From Pontibacter diazotrophicus (GTDB taxonomy: Bacteria > Bacteroidota > Bacteroidia > Cytophagales > Hymenobacteraceae): a stretch of 50,836 nucleotides of DNA. The DNA lies in NCBI RefSeq assembly GCF_003367245.1, contig NZ_QRGR01000039.1:1-50836 (forward strand). Reading direction: 5' to 3'. Below, piece by piece: positions 7,847 to 16,520 of the stretch. Numbering within the stretch: the stretch's first letter is position 1; every line of letters starts with the position of its first letter. The notes under the pieces are model-generated. The model did not search any database. It saw nothing but the letters and a program-made list of their open reading frames with translations, and was not told where the DNA came from. A program made the translations under genes and the position numbers.

Positions 7847-8842
7847 ATGAAGCAACTTGTTGAAGGTTTTGCGCAACAACTACGCGATGCAATGGATATC
7901 GGGGAAAAGGCCACCGTCACTTTCTCCGGCCCTAAATATAATAATGTAGTGATTTCGGGCATGGGAGGCTCTGGTATTGGTGGCAATATCATTCAGTCTT
8001 ACGTGGCCGACAAAGTTTCTGTACCTGTTATAGTAAACAAAGGGTATACAGTCCCGGCCTTTGTCGGACCGGACACCTTGTTTATTGCCTCCTCTTTCTC
8101 CGGAAACACAGAGGAGACGCTTGCCGCGGTAAGAGCCGCCATGCGCAGCGACGCCTCTGTCTGCTTTGTTACCTCTGGAGGCGAATTGCTGCGCATCGCA
8201 CAGGAAAACAGCATGCCCTACATCGCCATACCCGGCGAATCACAGCAGCCTCGTGCCTGCCTGGGTTACTCACTTGTACAGATGCTGTACCTACTGCACC
8301 ATGCCGAACTGCTGGACGACACTTTTAAAACAGAGGTAAGGCAAAGCATCAATCTCCTAGAGGAGTTATCGGGAAGTATAAAGGTGCAGGCCAGCGCTTT
8401 AGCGAACGCCTTCCATAATAAGCTGCCGATGCTGTACGTTAGCGACGCAATGGAGCCGGTGGCAGTACGCTTTCAGCAACAGATTAGCCAAAATGCAAAG
8501 CAACTGAGCCATGTAAACGTTTTCCCGGAGATGAGCCACAACGAAATTGAGGGTTGGCAGCACCCGGAAAACCTATACGCACAGGCTGCAGTGCTGCTCA
8601 TCAAAACGAGTTATGACCACCCGCGCGTGCGTTTGCGCATGGACCTGACAAAAAAAGTCTTCGAGCGCAAGGCGCAGGATGTGTTGGAAATGGAGGCCCG
8701 GGGCGCAACTTTCCTGGAGCAGGCATTCCACCTCATCCACATGTTTGACTGGGTATCTGTATACCTGGCGGAGCTAAATAATGTGGATCCAAATACCATT
8801 GATAATATTGACAATCTGAAAGGCGAACTTTCAAAAAAATAG
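7847..8842 (+). CDS. Bifunctional phosphoglucose/phosphomannose isomerase (SIS domain)
   Basis: 331 residues. Two SIS subdomains are visible: ISGMGGSGIGGNIIQ (residues ~36-50) and ASSFSGNTEETLAAV (~84-98), the phosphosugar-binding loops; the C-terminal half has MSHNEIEGW with the His/Glu typical of archaeal-type dual-specific enzymes. The family interconverts glucose-6-phosphate or mannose-6-phosphate with fructose-6-phosphate in the cytosol and supports glycolysis and sugar-nucleotide supply. It is first in a tight group: lipB begins two bases after its stop, and the unknown gene overlaps lipB. Confidence 0.88.
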   Translation: MKQLVEGFAQQLRDAMDIGEKATVTFSGPKYNNVVISGMGGSGIGGNIIQSYVADKVSVPVIVNKGYTVPAFVGPDTLFIASSFSGNTEETLAAVRAAMRSDASVCFVTSGGELLRIAQENSMPYIAIPGESQQPRACLGYSLVQMLYLLHHAELLDDTFKTEVRQSINLLEELSGSIKVQASALANAFHNKLPMLYVSDAMEPVAVRFQQQISQNAKQLSHVNVFPEMSHNEIEGWQHPENLYAQAAVLLIKTSYDHPRVRLRMDLTKKVFERKAQDVLEMEARGATFLEQAFHLIHMFDWVSVYLAELNNVDPNTIDNIDNLKGELSKK

Positions 8843-8843
8843 C

Positions 8844-9578
8844 GTGCAGAAAAACACTGAGATAAAATTCGAACACCTGGGCCTGGTTGACTACAAGGAG
8901 GCGTGGGAGTACCAGGAGAAAGTCTTTAACAGCATTCTGGACCTGAAGGTGCAGAACCGTAAAGCAGAGGCGGGCGCACAGCAGCCTACTCCCAATTACC
9001 TGCTGTTCTGCTCACACCCACACGTGTACACGCTGGGCAAGAGCGGCCACGAGGAGCACCTGCTCCTCAACGAAGAAGGACTGAAGGAGAAAGAGGCGAC
9101 TTACTATAAGATTAACCGCGGCGGAGATATCACCTATCATGGCCCCGGCCAGATTGTGGGCTATCCTATCCTGGACCTCGAGAACTTCTTTACTGATATA
9201 CACAAATACCTGCGCTACCTGGAGGAGGCCATTATCCTGACATTACAAGACTATGGCATTACTGCTGGCCGCATTCCGGGGCTTACAGGTGTATGGCTGG
9301 ACCACGAGGCGCAGCGCAACCCGCGCAAGATATGCGCCATGGGCGTGAAGTGCAGCCGCTGGGTTACCATGCACGGCTTTGCCTTTAACATCAACACCAA
9401 CCTCGACTACTTTAATAACATTGTACCTTGCGGCATTTCAGACAAGCAGGTAACGTCGCTGGCGAAAGAACTGGGGCATGAAGTGCCACTGGCGGAGGTC
9501 GAGGAAAAATTACAGAAGCACCTGGCAGCCCTCTTTGGCGCCACTATTACGACAGCAGTACATGAAGAAAGACATTGA
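8844..9578 (+). CDS. lipB: Octanoyltransferase LipB
   Basis: 244 residues from a GTG start one base after the preceding stop. LipB moves octanoyl groups from acyl carrier protein to lipoyl domains of 2-oxoacid dehydrogenases and the glycine cleavage system. Conserved blocks are present: SHPHVYTLGKSG (residues ~57-68), NRGGDITYHGPGQIVGYPI (~91-109), RKICAMGVKCSRWVTMHGF with the catalytic Lys162, and NNIVPCGI with the catalytic Cys196. Length and block order are normal. It is translationally coupled to both neighbours by spacing and overlap. No lipA is nearby. Confidence 0.96.
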   Translation: MQKNTEIKFEHLGLVDYKEAWEYQEKVFNSILDLKVQNRKAEAGAQQPTPNYLLFCSHPHVYTLGKSGHEEHLLLNEEGLKEKEATYYKINRGGDITYHGPGQIVGYPILDLENFFTDIHKYLRYLEEAIILTLQDYGITAGRIPGLTGVWLDHEAQRNPRKICAMGVKCSRWVTMHGFAFNINTNLDYFNNIVPCGISDKQVTSLAKELGHEVPLAEVEEKLQKHLAALFGATITTAVHEERH

Positions 9579-9966
9579 TTTTGGAGCAGTAGAGGGCATC
9601 GCAGTAGCGATTGCCACTTCCTTAAGTGAATCCGGAGAAGCCATCTGGAATGTTTATTTACTTAATAACAATACCTTTGCTGTGGAGAACGTGCTGATTG
9701 CTTCTAAAGGCTACGGCGTTATAGACGGCAATGAAGTAAAGACATCTGTGCTGCGCCACATGTTCGAGCGCGTGGAGGCAAAGAGCTTTGTGCAGATTGA
9801 GCCAATAGACCCGGCAATCTTCCACATTAACAACGAATATTGGGTAAGCTACTATATTGACGGTAAGATTTTTGACAAAAAATTCGTGTTTGTGCCGGAC
9901 TCCATTCAGGAAGAAAACCTGATTGACATAGGTATGCTGCAGATGCAGGGCGTGCTCCATTCATAA
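9562..9966 (+). CDS. Conserved hypothetical protein overlapping lipB
   Basis: 134 residues from ATG 9562, chosen because it begins MKKDIDFGAVEGIAVAI, whereas upstream in-frame codons run inside lipB. The start lies 17 bases inside lipB, so translation is probably coupled. It is soluble, with alternating hydrophobic beta-strand segments (IWNVYLLNNNTF, VLIASKGYGVID, WVSYYIDGKIFDKKFVFVP) suggesting a small beta-sandwich. I do not recognise a named domain, although proteins like this occur in related Cytophagales. Position with lipB hints at, but does not show, a link to lipoylation. Confidence 0.7.
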   Translation: MKKDIDFGAVEGIAVAIATSLSESGEAIWNVYLLNNNTFAVENVLIASKGYGVIDGNEVKTSVLRHMFERVEAKSFVQIEPIDPAIFHINNEYWVSYYIDGKIFDKKFVFVPDSIQEENLIDIGMLQMQGVLHS

Positions 9967-10135
9967 GTTAGTTAAATTTTTGCCTGTGCAGACTCTAACT
10001 CAAAAGCACAAACCTTTTTTTATACTAAATTGATTGTATATTTACCTCATTATTAGCCTGTGGCTAAAGAGAGGATGCGCTGTTGTTAATTTAAAGAAGT
10101 AAGGAATACCCTTCGCTTTACTTCCATTTGTGCTT

Positions 10136-11197
10136 ATGGATCAGAGAATTTTACCACTCATACTTGCCTCCAGTTGGGCTTTCCTTATTGCCATGTTCGC
10201 TGTTCCGTCTATTATCAGAGTGGCGCATCTCAAGAATATCCTGGACGCCCCTAACTTACGCACGGTGCATGCAGAACTTACGCCGCGTCTGGGAGGTCTG
10301 GCCATGTTTGCAGGCTTTATGTCGGCACTTACTATCTTCACCAGCCTTGGCAATGGTGTGCAACAGCTGTTGGCCAGCTGCATTATTCTGTTCTTTATTG
10401 GCCTGAAAGACGATCTGATTACTATTTCTGCGCTTAAAAAATTCTCTGTGCAGTTATTAGCCACTGGTATTGTCATGTTTATGGCAGACATCCGTATCAC
10501 AGGCTTTCAGGGCATCTTTGGCATTGGAGAGCTGCCAATAGGGCTGAGCTATGCCTTTACCTTTTTAGTGATTATCGGCATAACCAACTCCATCAACCTG
10601 ATAGATGGACTGGACGGACTGGCAGGAACACTAGTGTTGATCGCAGCCTGCACATTCGGCTTATACTTTTACCTGTTCGGTGGCACTGCTTATAATAACT
10701 ACGCAGCCGTTGCTTTCTGCCTCATCGGCGGGGTACTTGGCTTCTTACGGTATAACTTCCACAAGGCTACCATCTTTATGGGCGATACCGGCTCCCTGTT
10801 ATGTGGCTTCATTATTTCCGTTCTGGCTATTCAGTTTATAGAGATGCGTCCTGAACCGGCGTCTCCTGCTGTGGCTTTAGGCATTCTATTCGTACCGCTC
10901 TTCGATACACTGCGCGTTTCTTTTATTCGTATCATGAAAGGCTCATCGCCATTTATTCCTGATAAAAACCACGTCCACCACCGCCTGCTGGCAATGGGCT
11001 TCAACCAAATCACCACTGTGCTTATCCTTGCCATGATCAACATGCTGGTCATTGTGTTTGTAGTGAGCTTCGGGGACTGGGGCAACCTGGAAATCCTGAT
11101 GGTGTTGTTCGCTTTCTCGGTCGTATTAAGTGTGTTTTTAGGAGTTTATAAATCACATAGTGCACAAAGTGTTTCCAAGGCAAAAGTTAAAGCTTAG
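10136..11197 (+). CDS. WecA/MraY-type undecaprenyl-phosphate sugar-1-phosphate transferase
   Basis: About 353 residues, ten or so membrane segments. ATG 10136 is preferred over GTG 10130; both keep the first membrane helix. The family signatures are present: AELTPRLGGLAMF (residues ~44-56), LKDDLITIS with the Asp pair, NSINLIDGLDGLAG, FMGDTGSLLCGF, and the cytoplasmic loop PDKNHVHHRLLAMGF. These mark polyisoprenyl-phosphate GlcNAc-1-phosphate transferases that start O-antigen, enterobacterial common antigen or teichoic-acid-like glycan assembly at the inner membrane. The DDXXD and His-rich loop separate it from true MraY. The substrate sugar is not decided by sequence. The next gene overlaps it by 38 bases. 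Confidence 0.88.
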   Translation: MDQRILPLILASSWAFLIAMFAVPSIIRVAHLKNILDAPNLRTVHAELTPRLGGLAMFAGFMSALTIFTSLGNGVQQLLASCIILFFIGLKDDLITISALKKFSVQLLATGIVMFMADIRITGFQGIFGIGELPIGLSYAFTFLVIIGITNSINLIDGLDGLAGTLVLIAACTFGLYFYLFGGTAYNNYAAVAFCLIGGVLGFLRYNFHKATIFMGDTGSLLCGFIISVLAIQFIEMRPEPASPAVALGILFVPLFDTLRVSFIRIMKGSSPFIPDKNHVHHRLLAMGFNQITTVLILAMINMLVIVFVVSFGDWGNLEILMVLFAFSVVLSVFLGVYKSHSAQSVSKAKVKA

Positions 11198-12335
11198 CCT
11201 CTTTTTCCTCATATATAGTATCACATGGCTGGGGCCTGCGCAGGCACAGGTGCTGCCCCTGGAACAGAAAAACGCTATCACAGCCGACTGGATGGTGCGG
11301 CGGGAGGGCGCAACGCAGTTAGTGCCATACGTGGCCGGGAGGCACGCTGCATATAACGCCCTGCACCAGTGGCTGAATATTACGCAGGCCCAGCCTTTTA
11401 ATATTCGTTTTACTGCTCCAAAGGACCTGTGCCTCTTTCTGAACAACCAGCTCATTTTTAAGGCCGACTTTTCTGCTAATTACAACATAGATCTGGCAAA
11501 GCACAGCAAAGGTGTGGCCCCTGTGGAAGGCAAGTTCCTGCTAACGGTGTGGCATCCGGAGCAGCAGCCTAATGTCAGCTCATTCCAGAACCAGCCCCGC
11601 TCCCAGGCACAGGTAAACGAACTAAATGACAGGCCGCTTTCCGTACGTATGCGCGAGTATGTGAATCAGAATGCCTTTATCCTGTTTCTGCTGGTGATCG
11701 GGCTGGTGTACGGCGCCCTTCGGAAAAACTTCCCGAATGACTTTAGCGGCTTGTTCCGTTTCGGCTCCTTCCTGAACCCCCATGCATTGGAAGAAGGCGT
11801 TTTAGTGAAGCCGATCCGCTCTCTTTCCAGTCTGCTTTTTGTGTTGGCCTTTTCGCTCACACTGGCACTGCTTATTGCGGCTATCCACACAAATGTGCAG
11901 CAAATAAACCTGTTCAACCGCCTCTTCCCTGTTTCCGAGGCCGACATCACCACCAAGGTGCTCTTTTATACTTTGCTTATATTTTTTATTATCCTGTTCA
12001 AGTACCTTTTCCTGAAAATCATGGGTTTTATCTTTGGGTTAGAGCAGGTAGTGCAATTACAGTATCGGGAGTTTATAAGATCGATGCTATTTCTGGGTAT
12101 GTTTTTGCCGCTGGTCATGCTCCTTTACCTGTCTCTGTACACTATAATACCGGAAACGATTCTTTTAATATCGAACCTTGCAGTGTCGTTTGTGCTGGTA
12201 ATCACTATTATGCGGGTGTTTGCAACAGTAAATAAAAAAGCGCCAGTACTAAATTTGCATTTATTTTCATACCTTTGCGCCACAGAAGTAATTCCGCTTG
12301 CCATCATGCTAAAGTTGATTGTTTTTAACTTTTAA
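11160..12335 (+). CDS. DUF4271 membrane protein
   Basis: 391 residues from a GTG start inside the preceding gene. An N-terminal signal peptide ending PAQAQ (~residue 30) leads to a soluble segment with LCLFLNNQLIFKADF, then five or six membrane helices (about 170-190, 225-250, 270-290, 315-340, 345-365, 370-390). The helical part matches the Bacteroidota family DUF4271, which is almost always found next to hemD, as here. Its function is unknown; suggestions of a heme-pathway or membrane-assembly role rest on neighbourhood only. The N-terminal soluble part is longer than in minimal members. Confidence 0.8.
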   Translation: MHKVFPRQKLKLSLFFLIYSITWLGPAQAQVLPLEQKNAITADWMVRREGATQLVPYVAGRHAAYNALHQWLNITQAQPFNIRFTAPKDLCLFLNNQLIFKADFSANYNIDLAKHSKGVAPVEGKFLLTVWHPEQQPNVSSFQNQPRSQAQVNELNDRPLSVRMREYVNQNAFILFLLVIGLVYGALRKNFPNDFSGLFRFGSFLNPHALEEGVLVKPIRSLSSLLFVLAFSLTLALLIAAIHTNVQQINLFNRLFPVSEADITTKVLFYTLLIFFIILFKYLFLKIMGFIFGLEQVVQLQYREFIRSMLFLGMFLPLVMLLYLSLYTIIPETILLISNLAVSFVLVITIMRVFATVNKKAPVLNLHLFSYLCATEVIPLAIMLKLIVFNF

Positions 12336-12402
12336 AAACACAAACCGGCATTAGCAGCGGGTATTGCAGCAGGTGAAATTTTTAAAACCGTTCCAACTGA
12401 CT

Positions 12403-13206
12403 ATGGCTGAAAGCAAAGCAAAGGGCACTGCAAACCCTGAAAGGTTCAAAATTCCCATCAAGACAATTCTGGTTACACAACCACAGCCCACAACCGACAA
12501 TTCTCCATACCTGTCGATTGCTGAGAAGTATGACATTAAAGTCGATTTCAGGGCTTTTATAGAGGTGGAGCCCGTTCCTTTCAAGGAGTTCAGGAAAGAC
12601 AAAGTGGATATTTTGTCGCATACGGCCGTTATATTTACCAGCCGTAACGCGGTAGACCATTTCTTCAGAATCTGCCAGGAAAGCAAAATAGAAATGCCTG
12701 CTGACATGAAGTACTTCTGTATTTCTGACCAGACAGCTTATTACCTGCAGAAGTACATCACGCTTCGCAAGCGCAAACTGTTCGTGGGCGAGAAAACGGC
12801 CAAAGACCTGTTTGAGGTGATAAAGAAGCATAAGAGTGAAAAATACCTGTTCCCTTGCTCTAATATCCGCAAAGAAGATATTCCTAACTTTCTTGCTGCA
12901 AACAAGATCAAGCACACAGAGGCAATCATTTACAAGACAGTGGCTGCCGACTTATCTGATCTGGACGAGGTAACCTACGACTGCATTGCTTTTTTCAGTC
13001 CGTCGGGTATCAGCTCGCTGTTCATCAACTTCCCTGATTTTAAGCAGAACAACACCCGTATCGCTGCTTTTGGGCCTACAACAGCCAAGGCTGTGCGGGA
13101 TGCAGGGCTGGAACTTGATATTGAGGCACCTATGCCAAATGCCCCTTCCATGACGGGAGCTATTGAAGTATACATACAGAACCAGCAGCAGCACTTAAAA
13201 AAGTAG
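12403..13206 (+). CDS. hemD: Uroporphyrinogen-III synthase
   Basis: About 267 residues from ATG 12403; an upstream TTG would add unrelated sequence. HemD cyclises hydroxymethylbilane to uroporphyrinogen III, the branch-point porphyrin for heme and siroheme. The sequence shows IKTILVTQPQP, DILSHTAVIFTSRNAVDHFF (conserved SRNAV), KYFCISDQTAYYL, KYLFPCSNIRKEDIPNFL, AIIYKTV, CIAFFSPSGISSLF and IAAFGPTTAKAV, in the usual two-lobed order. It closes the transcription unit that begins with the WecA-type gene; a strong terminator follows. DUF4271-hemD pairing is typical of the phylum. Confidence 0.92.
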   Translation: MAESKAKGTANPERFKIPIKTILVTQPQPTTDNSPYLSIAEKYDIKVDFRAFIEVEPVPFKEFRKDKVDILSHTAVIFTSRNAVDHFFRICQESKIEMPADMKYFCISDQTAYYLQKYITLRKRKLFVGEKTAKDLFEVIKKHKSEKYLFPCSNIRKEDIPNFLAANKIKHTEAIIYKTVAADLSDLDEVTYDCIAFFSPSGISSLFINFPDFKQNNTRIAAFGPTTAKAVRDAGLELDIEAPMPNAPSMTGAIEVYIQNQQQHLKK

Positions 13207-13246
13207 GCGCCTGACGCAACTTTTATCTCTGTATTGCATAGTTAGT

Positions 13247-13292
13247 AAAACGCAAACGCATACTATCACAAAGTAGTCTGCGTTTGCGTTTT
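13247..13292 (+). terminator. Intrinsic terminator after hemD
   Basis: Perfect 14-bp arms AAAACGCAAACGCA (13247-13260) and TGCGTTTGCGTTTT (13279-13292) with a further TACT/AGTA pair inside the loop. The T-run is short but the stem is strong. Its right arm contains the -33 box of the next promoter. Confidence 0.7.
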
Positions 13293-13313
13293 AATGTTTA
13301 ATAACTATATTTG
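13283..13313 (+). promoter_or_regulatory. Bacteroidota-type promoter for porP/sprF
   Basis: TTTG (13283-13286), a 19-bp spacer and TATATTTG (13306-13313) fit the Bacteroidota sigma-70 consensus TTTG-N19-TAnnTTTG exactly. A start near 13319-13320 leaves a leader of about 50 nt to ATG 13373 and argues against the GTG at 13322 as translation start. Confidence 0.7.
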
Positions 13314-13372
13314 AACAGCGGGTGCCAATCCACAACACTTTGCAACCATACTTCGCCATGTTGCCACGGCCT

Positions 13373-14338
13373 ATGAAAAAGCTTCTACCTGTTTTGATGT
13401 TGCTGCTGCTCTTTTGTGCCCCTGCAGTAGTAGCACAGCAACAACCTCAGTTTACCCATTACGGGTTTAATGGGATGCAAATCAGCCCTGCCTATGCCGG
13501 CATCACAAACAGGCCGGAGTTCACTTCCATTTACCGCTACCAATGGCTGGGCTATGACGCCTCGTTTGATGATGGCGGCGCCCCCAGGACACTCTTACTA
13601 ACAGCCAGCACACCGGTGCGCCTGCTGCATGGCGGCTTAGGCCTGAACCTGATGCGCGACAGAATAGGCAATACCACCCAGCTCACTGCGGCGGTCTCTT
13701 ACGCTTATCATATTAATATAGGCGAAACCGGCAGATTAGGTATTGGAGTACAGGGCAATATAAACAACTACAAAAAAGGAAACTACAGGGCAATAGATGG
13801 CGGCGACCCCAATGTGCCATTTAACAGTGAGGACACAAAGTTTGACCTGGGAGCAGGCCTTTGGTATCAATCTGAGACATTTTATGCAGGCGGCGGTGTA
13901 ACCAACCTCCTGCATGCCGAATATGAGTTTGCAGATTCAACTAACACGGGCAGAGGAACCGTTTTAGGAGAAAACCACATCTATGTAACAGCCGGCTACA
14001 ATTTGCCTATTTCCTCAGATTTAATCTTAACGCCAACCATCTTACTCAAGCACGATACTGAGACATTTTCGTTTGACGCGGGTGGCCGGGTAAGTTATCA
14101 GGAGAAATATTGGGCCGGATTGAATTATAGACATCAAGAAGCTGTTAGTGCGCTTGTGGGAGTGTCTCTGTTTGAGGATAATGCCCTACGAGTTGGTTAC
14201 GCAATAGATCTTACTACTTTTAACCAGGCAGCAAAAGCGGCCACCTCGCATGAGGTGATGCTGAATTACCGTCTGCCAGAGCCGGTTATCAGATTTAAAC
14301 CACCCGTAAGAACTCCACGCTACTATTTTACTAAATAG
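13373..14338 (+). CDS. porP: PorP/SprF family type IX secretion outer-membrane protein
   Basis: About 321 residues from ATG 13373, which gives MKKLLPVLML... with a signal peptide ending VVAQ; ATG 13358 is possible. After the signal the family hallmark QQPQFTHYGFNGMQISPAYAG is followed by a 14-strand-like barrel with alternating aromatic strands and a C-terminal YRLPEP...YYFTK. PorP/SprF proteins dock T9SS cargo or attach the GldK/GldN ring to the outer membrane. Placement directly before gldK mirrors the porP-porKLMN order of other Bacteroidota. The promoter upstream fits this start. Many paralogues exist in such genomes, but the position makes this the likely core copy. Confidence 0.9.
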   Translation: MKKLLPVLMLLLLFCAPAVVAQQQPQFTHYGFNGMQISPAYAGITNRPEFTSIYRYQWLGYDASFDDGGAPRTLLLTASTPVRLLHGGLGLNLMRDRIGNTTQLTAAVSYAYHINIGETGRLGIGVQGNINNYKKGNYRAIDGGDPNVPFNSEDTKFDLGAGLWYQSETFYAGGGVTNLLHAEYEFADSTNTGRGTVLGENHIYVTAGYNLPISSDLILTPTILLKHDTETFSFDAGGRVSYQEKYWAGLNYRHQEAVSALVGVSLFEDNALRVGYAIDLTTFNQAAKAATSHEVMLNYRLPEPVIRFKPPVRTPRYYFTK

Positions 14339-14366
14339 ATAAAGCAGAGCACCTCTCATAATTGCA

Positions 14367-14393
14367 CTGTTTACGGAGAAAACCTCCAAACAG
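14367..14393. other. Hairpin in the porP-gldK gap
   Basis: CTGTTT, a two-base bulge, GGAG, loop AAAAC, CTCC, AAACAG: a ten-pair hairpin 29 bp after the porP stop, followed by A-rich rather than T-rich sequence. It may stabilise the porP mRNA 3' end or act as a weak terminator. Further down, TATATTTG at 14503-14510 matches the -7 box but no TTTG is found at the right distance, so an independent gldK promoter is only possible. Confidence 0.4.
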
Positions 14394-14572
14394 GGCAAAA
14401 AAAATTTGTTATTTATAAGGATAATAATCAGCACCTTACCTCGTTTAAAAATTATAAATTCGGGATGTAGGGAATTGTTTTTTTATTTGTTTCTATTTCT
14501 TATATATTTGCTACACCTGTCAAAGTGTGTTAAAATCATAATCGAAACTTTTACTTCTTTTTAATAGTCATC

Positions 14573-15592
14573 ATGAACAAACTAATTAAGCTGTCTACAT
14601 TCGCATTAGCGGTGGTACTGCTTGCAGGCTGTGGAATGGGACGCGGCCCCGAGGGAGATCTTGTGGGAGCCGAGGACCGTCCAGAGTACAATCCACAGGA
14701 GGTGCCTTACGGCATGGTTATCTGCCCGGGTGGTACTTTTCATATGGGCCAGGCAGACCAGGACATAGCAGCGTCAATGGCCAACCTGAACAAGCAAGTG
14801 ACGATTGGTGGCTTCTATATGGATGAAACTGAGATCACTAACAATGAATACCGCCAATTCATCAATGTGATGATGGAGGATTCTATAGATGTTTTAGGTG
14901 AAGAATATGTCATGGATCAATTGTATCCTGACACGAGTGTTTGGGTAAGAGATTATACTTACCATATGGGAGACCCCTTAATGGAGTACTATTTTTCTCA
15001 CCCTGCATTCGACGACTATCCAGTAGTAGGAGTAAACTGGTTTGCTGCCAAATACTTCAGCGAGTGGCGCACGAAGCACAAAAACCAGGCGAATACAGAA
15101 GCAGGAATGGCACCGATGCCAGCGTTCCGTCTGCCGACAGAGGCGGAGTGGGAATATGCTGCCAGAGGTGGTCGTGATATGTCTGTTTATCCTTGGGGCG
15201 GCCCTTACCTGCGCAACGCAAAAGGCTGCTTGTTAGCAAACTTCAAGCCAGGCCGTGGTGATTATTACAGCGACGGGTTTACTTATACAGCTCCTGTAGC
15301 ACAGTTCTTCCCGAACGACTTTGGCCTGTATGATATGGCCGGAAACGTATCAGAGTGGTGTGCAGATGCTTATGCTGAAGCCAGTGTGCCGATTACGTGG
15401 GACCTGAACCCTGTATATGATGTAGCCGACGAGCCACGCAAGGTAGTAAGAGGCGGATCATGGAAAGACATCGCTTATTTCCTGGAGACAGGTACCCGTA
15501 ACTTTGAGTACCAGGACTCGGCCAGATCTTATATAGGCTTCCGTAACACGATGATTTACCTGGGCAGATCATCTGGCAATGAGTTTAGATAG
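14573..15592 (+). CDS. gldK: Type IX secretion ring lipoprotein GldK
   Basis: 339 residues. Lipoprotein signal MNKLIKLSTFALAVVLLAGC with Cys20, then an FGE-sulfatase-like fold: CPGGTFHMGQ, FYMDETEITNNEYRQFI, VVGVNWFAAKYFSEW, RLPTEAEWEYAARGG, GNVSEWCADAY and VVRGGSWKD. In GldK/PorK the fold is structural, forming with GldN/PorN the periplasmic ring under the outer membrane of the type IX secretion system. The catalytic cysteine of true formylglycine enzymes is not the point here. It begins the gldK-L-M-N set, with gaps of 77, 53 and 21 bp between the genes. Confidence 0.95.
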   Translation: MNKLIKLSTFALAVVLLAGCGMGRGPEGDLVGAEDRPEYNPQEVPYGMVICPGGTFHMGQADQDIAASMANLNKQVTIGGFYMDETEITNNEYRQFINVMMEDSIDVLGEEYVMDQLYPDTSVWVRDYTYHMGDPLMEYYFSHPAFDDYPVVGVNWFAAKYFSEWRTKHKNQANTEAGMAPMPAFRLPTEAEWEYAARGGRDMSVYPWGGPYLRNAKGCLLANFKPGRGDYYSDGFTYTAPVAQFFPNDFGLYDMAGNVSEWCADAYAEASVPITWDLNPVYDVADEPRKVVRGGSWKDIAYFLETGTRNFEYQDSARSYIGFRNTMIYLGRSSGNEFR

Positions 15593-15669
15593 TATCCTTT
15601 TATATTATAAAAATCAACCAAACCCTTTTCAACCTTATTTTTAACGTTCACAATTAATCAGAAAACAAA

Positions 15670-16467
15670 ATGAGCAAAGCTAGAGGTCGTAATTTCCTAT
15701 TCGACGTGTTGATGCCTAAAATCTACGGTATTGGTGCTGCTGTCGTAATCGTGGGTGCATTGTTCAAAATCCAACACTGGGATTATGCAAACGAAATGCT
15801 TATAGTTGGTTTGTTAACGGAGGCAGTTATCTTCTTCCTTAGTGCTTTCCAGCCACAACCACACGAGCCAGATTGGGCAAGAGTATATCCACAACTAGCG
15901 GAGGATTATGCAGGTGAAGGACTTGTTCCGGTTACTGCTAATAATGGACCGTCAGTTACAGGAAAACTGGATGAAATGATGCGTAATGCTGACATCACAC
16001 CAGAAACAATTAACAGCCTTGGCCTTGGCCTGAACAGGTTGAGTGATACAACAGCTCAATTGGCTGATCTTAGCCAGGCAACTGCTGCTACAGAAGACTA
16101 TAATGTAAAAGTAAGAGCTGCTGCTGACCAGTTAGGCCAGATAAACAAGGCATATGCTACTACTGCTGACGCCCTTGCACAAATGGCTGGCTCTACGGTA
16201 GATGCACAAGAGTACCACGGTCAGGTACAGAACATGACCAGGAACTTAGGCGCATTGAACGCTGTTTACGAAATGGAACTTCAGGATGCTAACAACCACC
16301 TGAAGGCGATGAACAAGTTCTATGGTAACCTGAGCATGGCAATGGAAAACCTGACGGATGCCAGCAAAGACACTGCGCAGTTCAAAGAAGAAGTTTCCCG
16401 CTTAACGCAGAACCTGCACAACCTGAACACGGTGTACGGCAACATGCTTACAGCAATGAGAAGCTAA
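15670..16467 (+). CDS. gldL: Type IX secretion / gliding motor protein GldL
   Basis: 265 residues. Two N-terminal membrane helices (about residues 15-32 and 43-60) contain the charged residues expected of the proton-driven motor: Lys33/His36 at the end of the first helix and Glu51 in the second (GLLTEAVIFF). The rest is a cytoplasmic, mostly helical tail with three similar segments (TINSLGLGLNRLSDTTAQL, NVKVRAAADQLGQINKAY, NLGALNAVYE..., NLHNLNTVYGNM), a heptad-like repeat. GldL and GldM form the inner-membrane motor that powers T9SS and gliding. Confidence 0.95.
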   Translation: MSKARGRNFLFDVLMPKIYGIGAAVVIVGALFKIQHWDYANEMLIVGLLTEAVIFFLSAFQPQPHEPDWARVYPQLAEDYAGEGLVPVTANNGPSVTGKLDEMMRNADITPETINSLGLGLNRLSDTTAQLADLSQATAATEDYNVKVRAAADQLGQINKAYATTADALAQMAGSTVDAQEYHGQVQNMTRNLGALNAVYEMELQDANNHLKAMNKFYGNLSMAMENLTDASKDTAQFKEEVSRLTQNLHNLNTVYGNMLTAMRS

Positions 16468-16520
16468 TTCCAATTCAGTTCTATAATTAACAAGAAAACA
16501 ACAGTTTATAAGAGTATAAA

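Noticed and set aside
13322..13372. GTG start for porP at 13322
   Set aside because: It would nearly coincide with the transcription start predicted from the promoter and would put 17 residues before a good signal peptide.
15057..15239. Extra small genes within gldK on both strands
   Set aside because: Out-of-frame or antisense shadows of a well-conserved gldK region.
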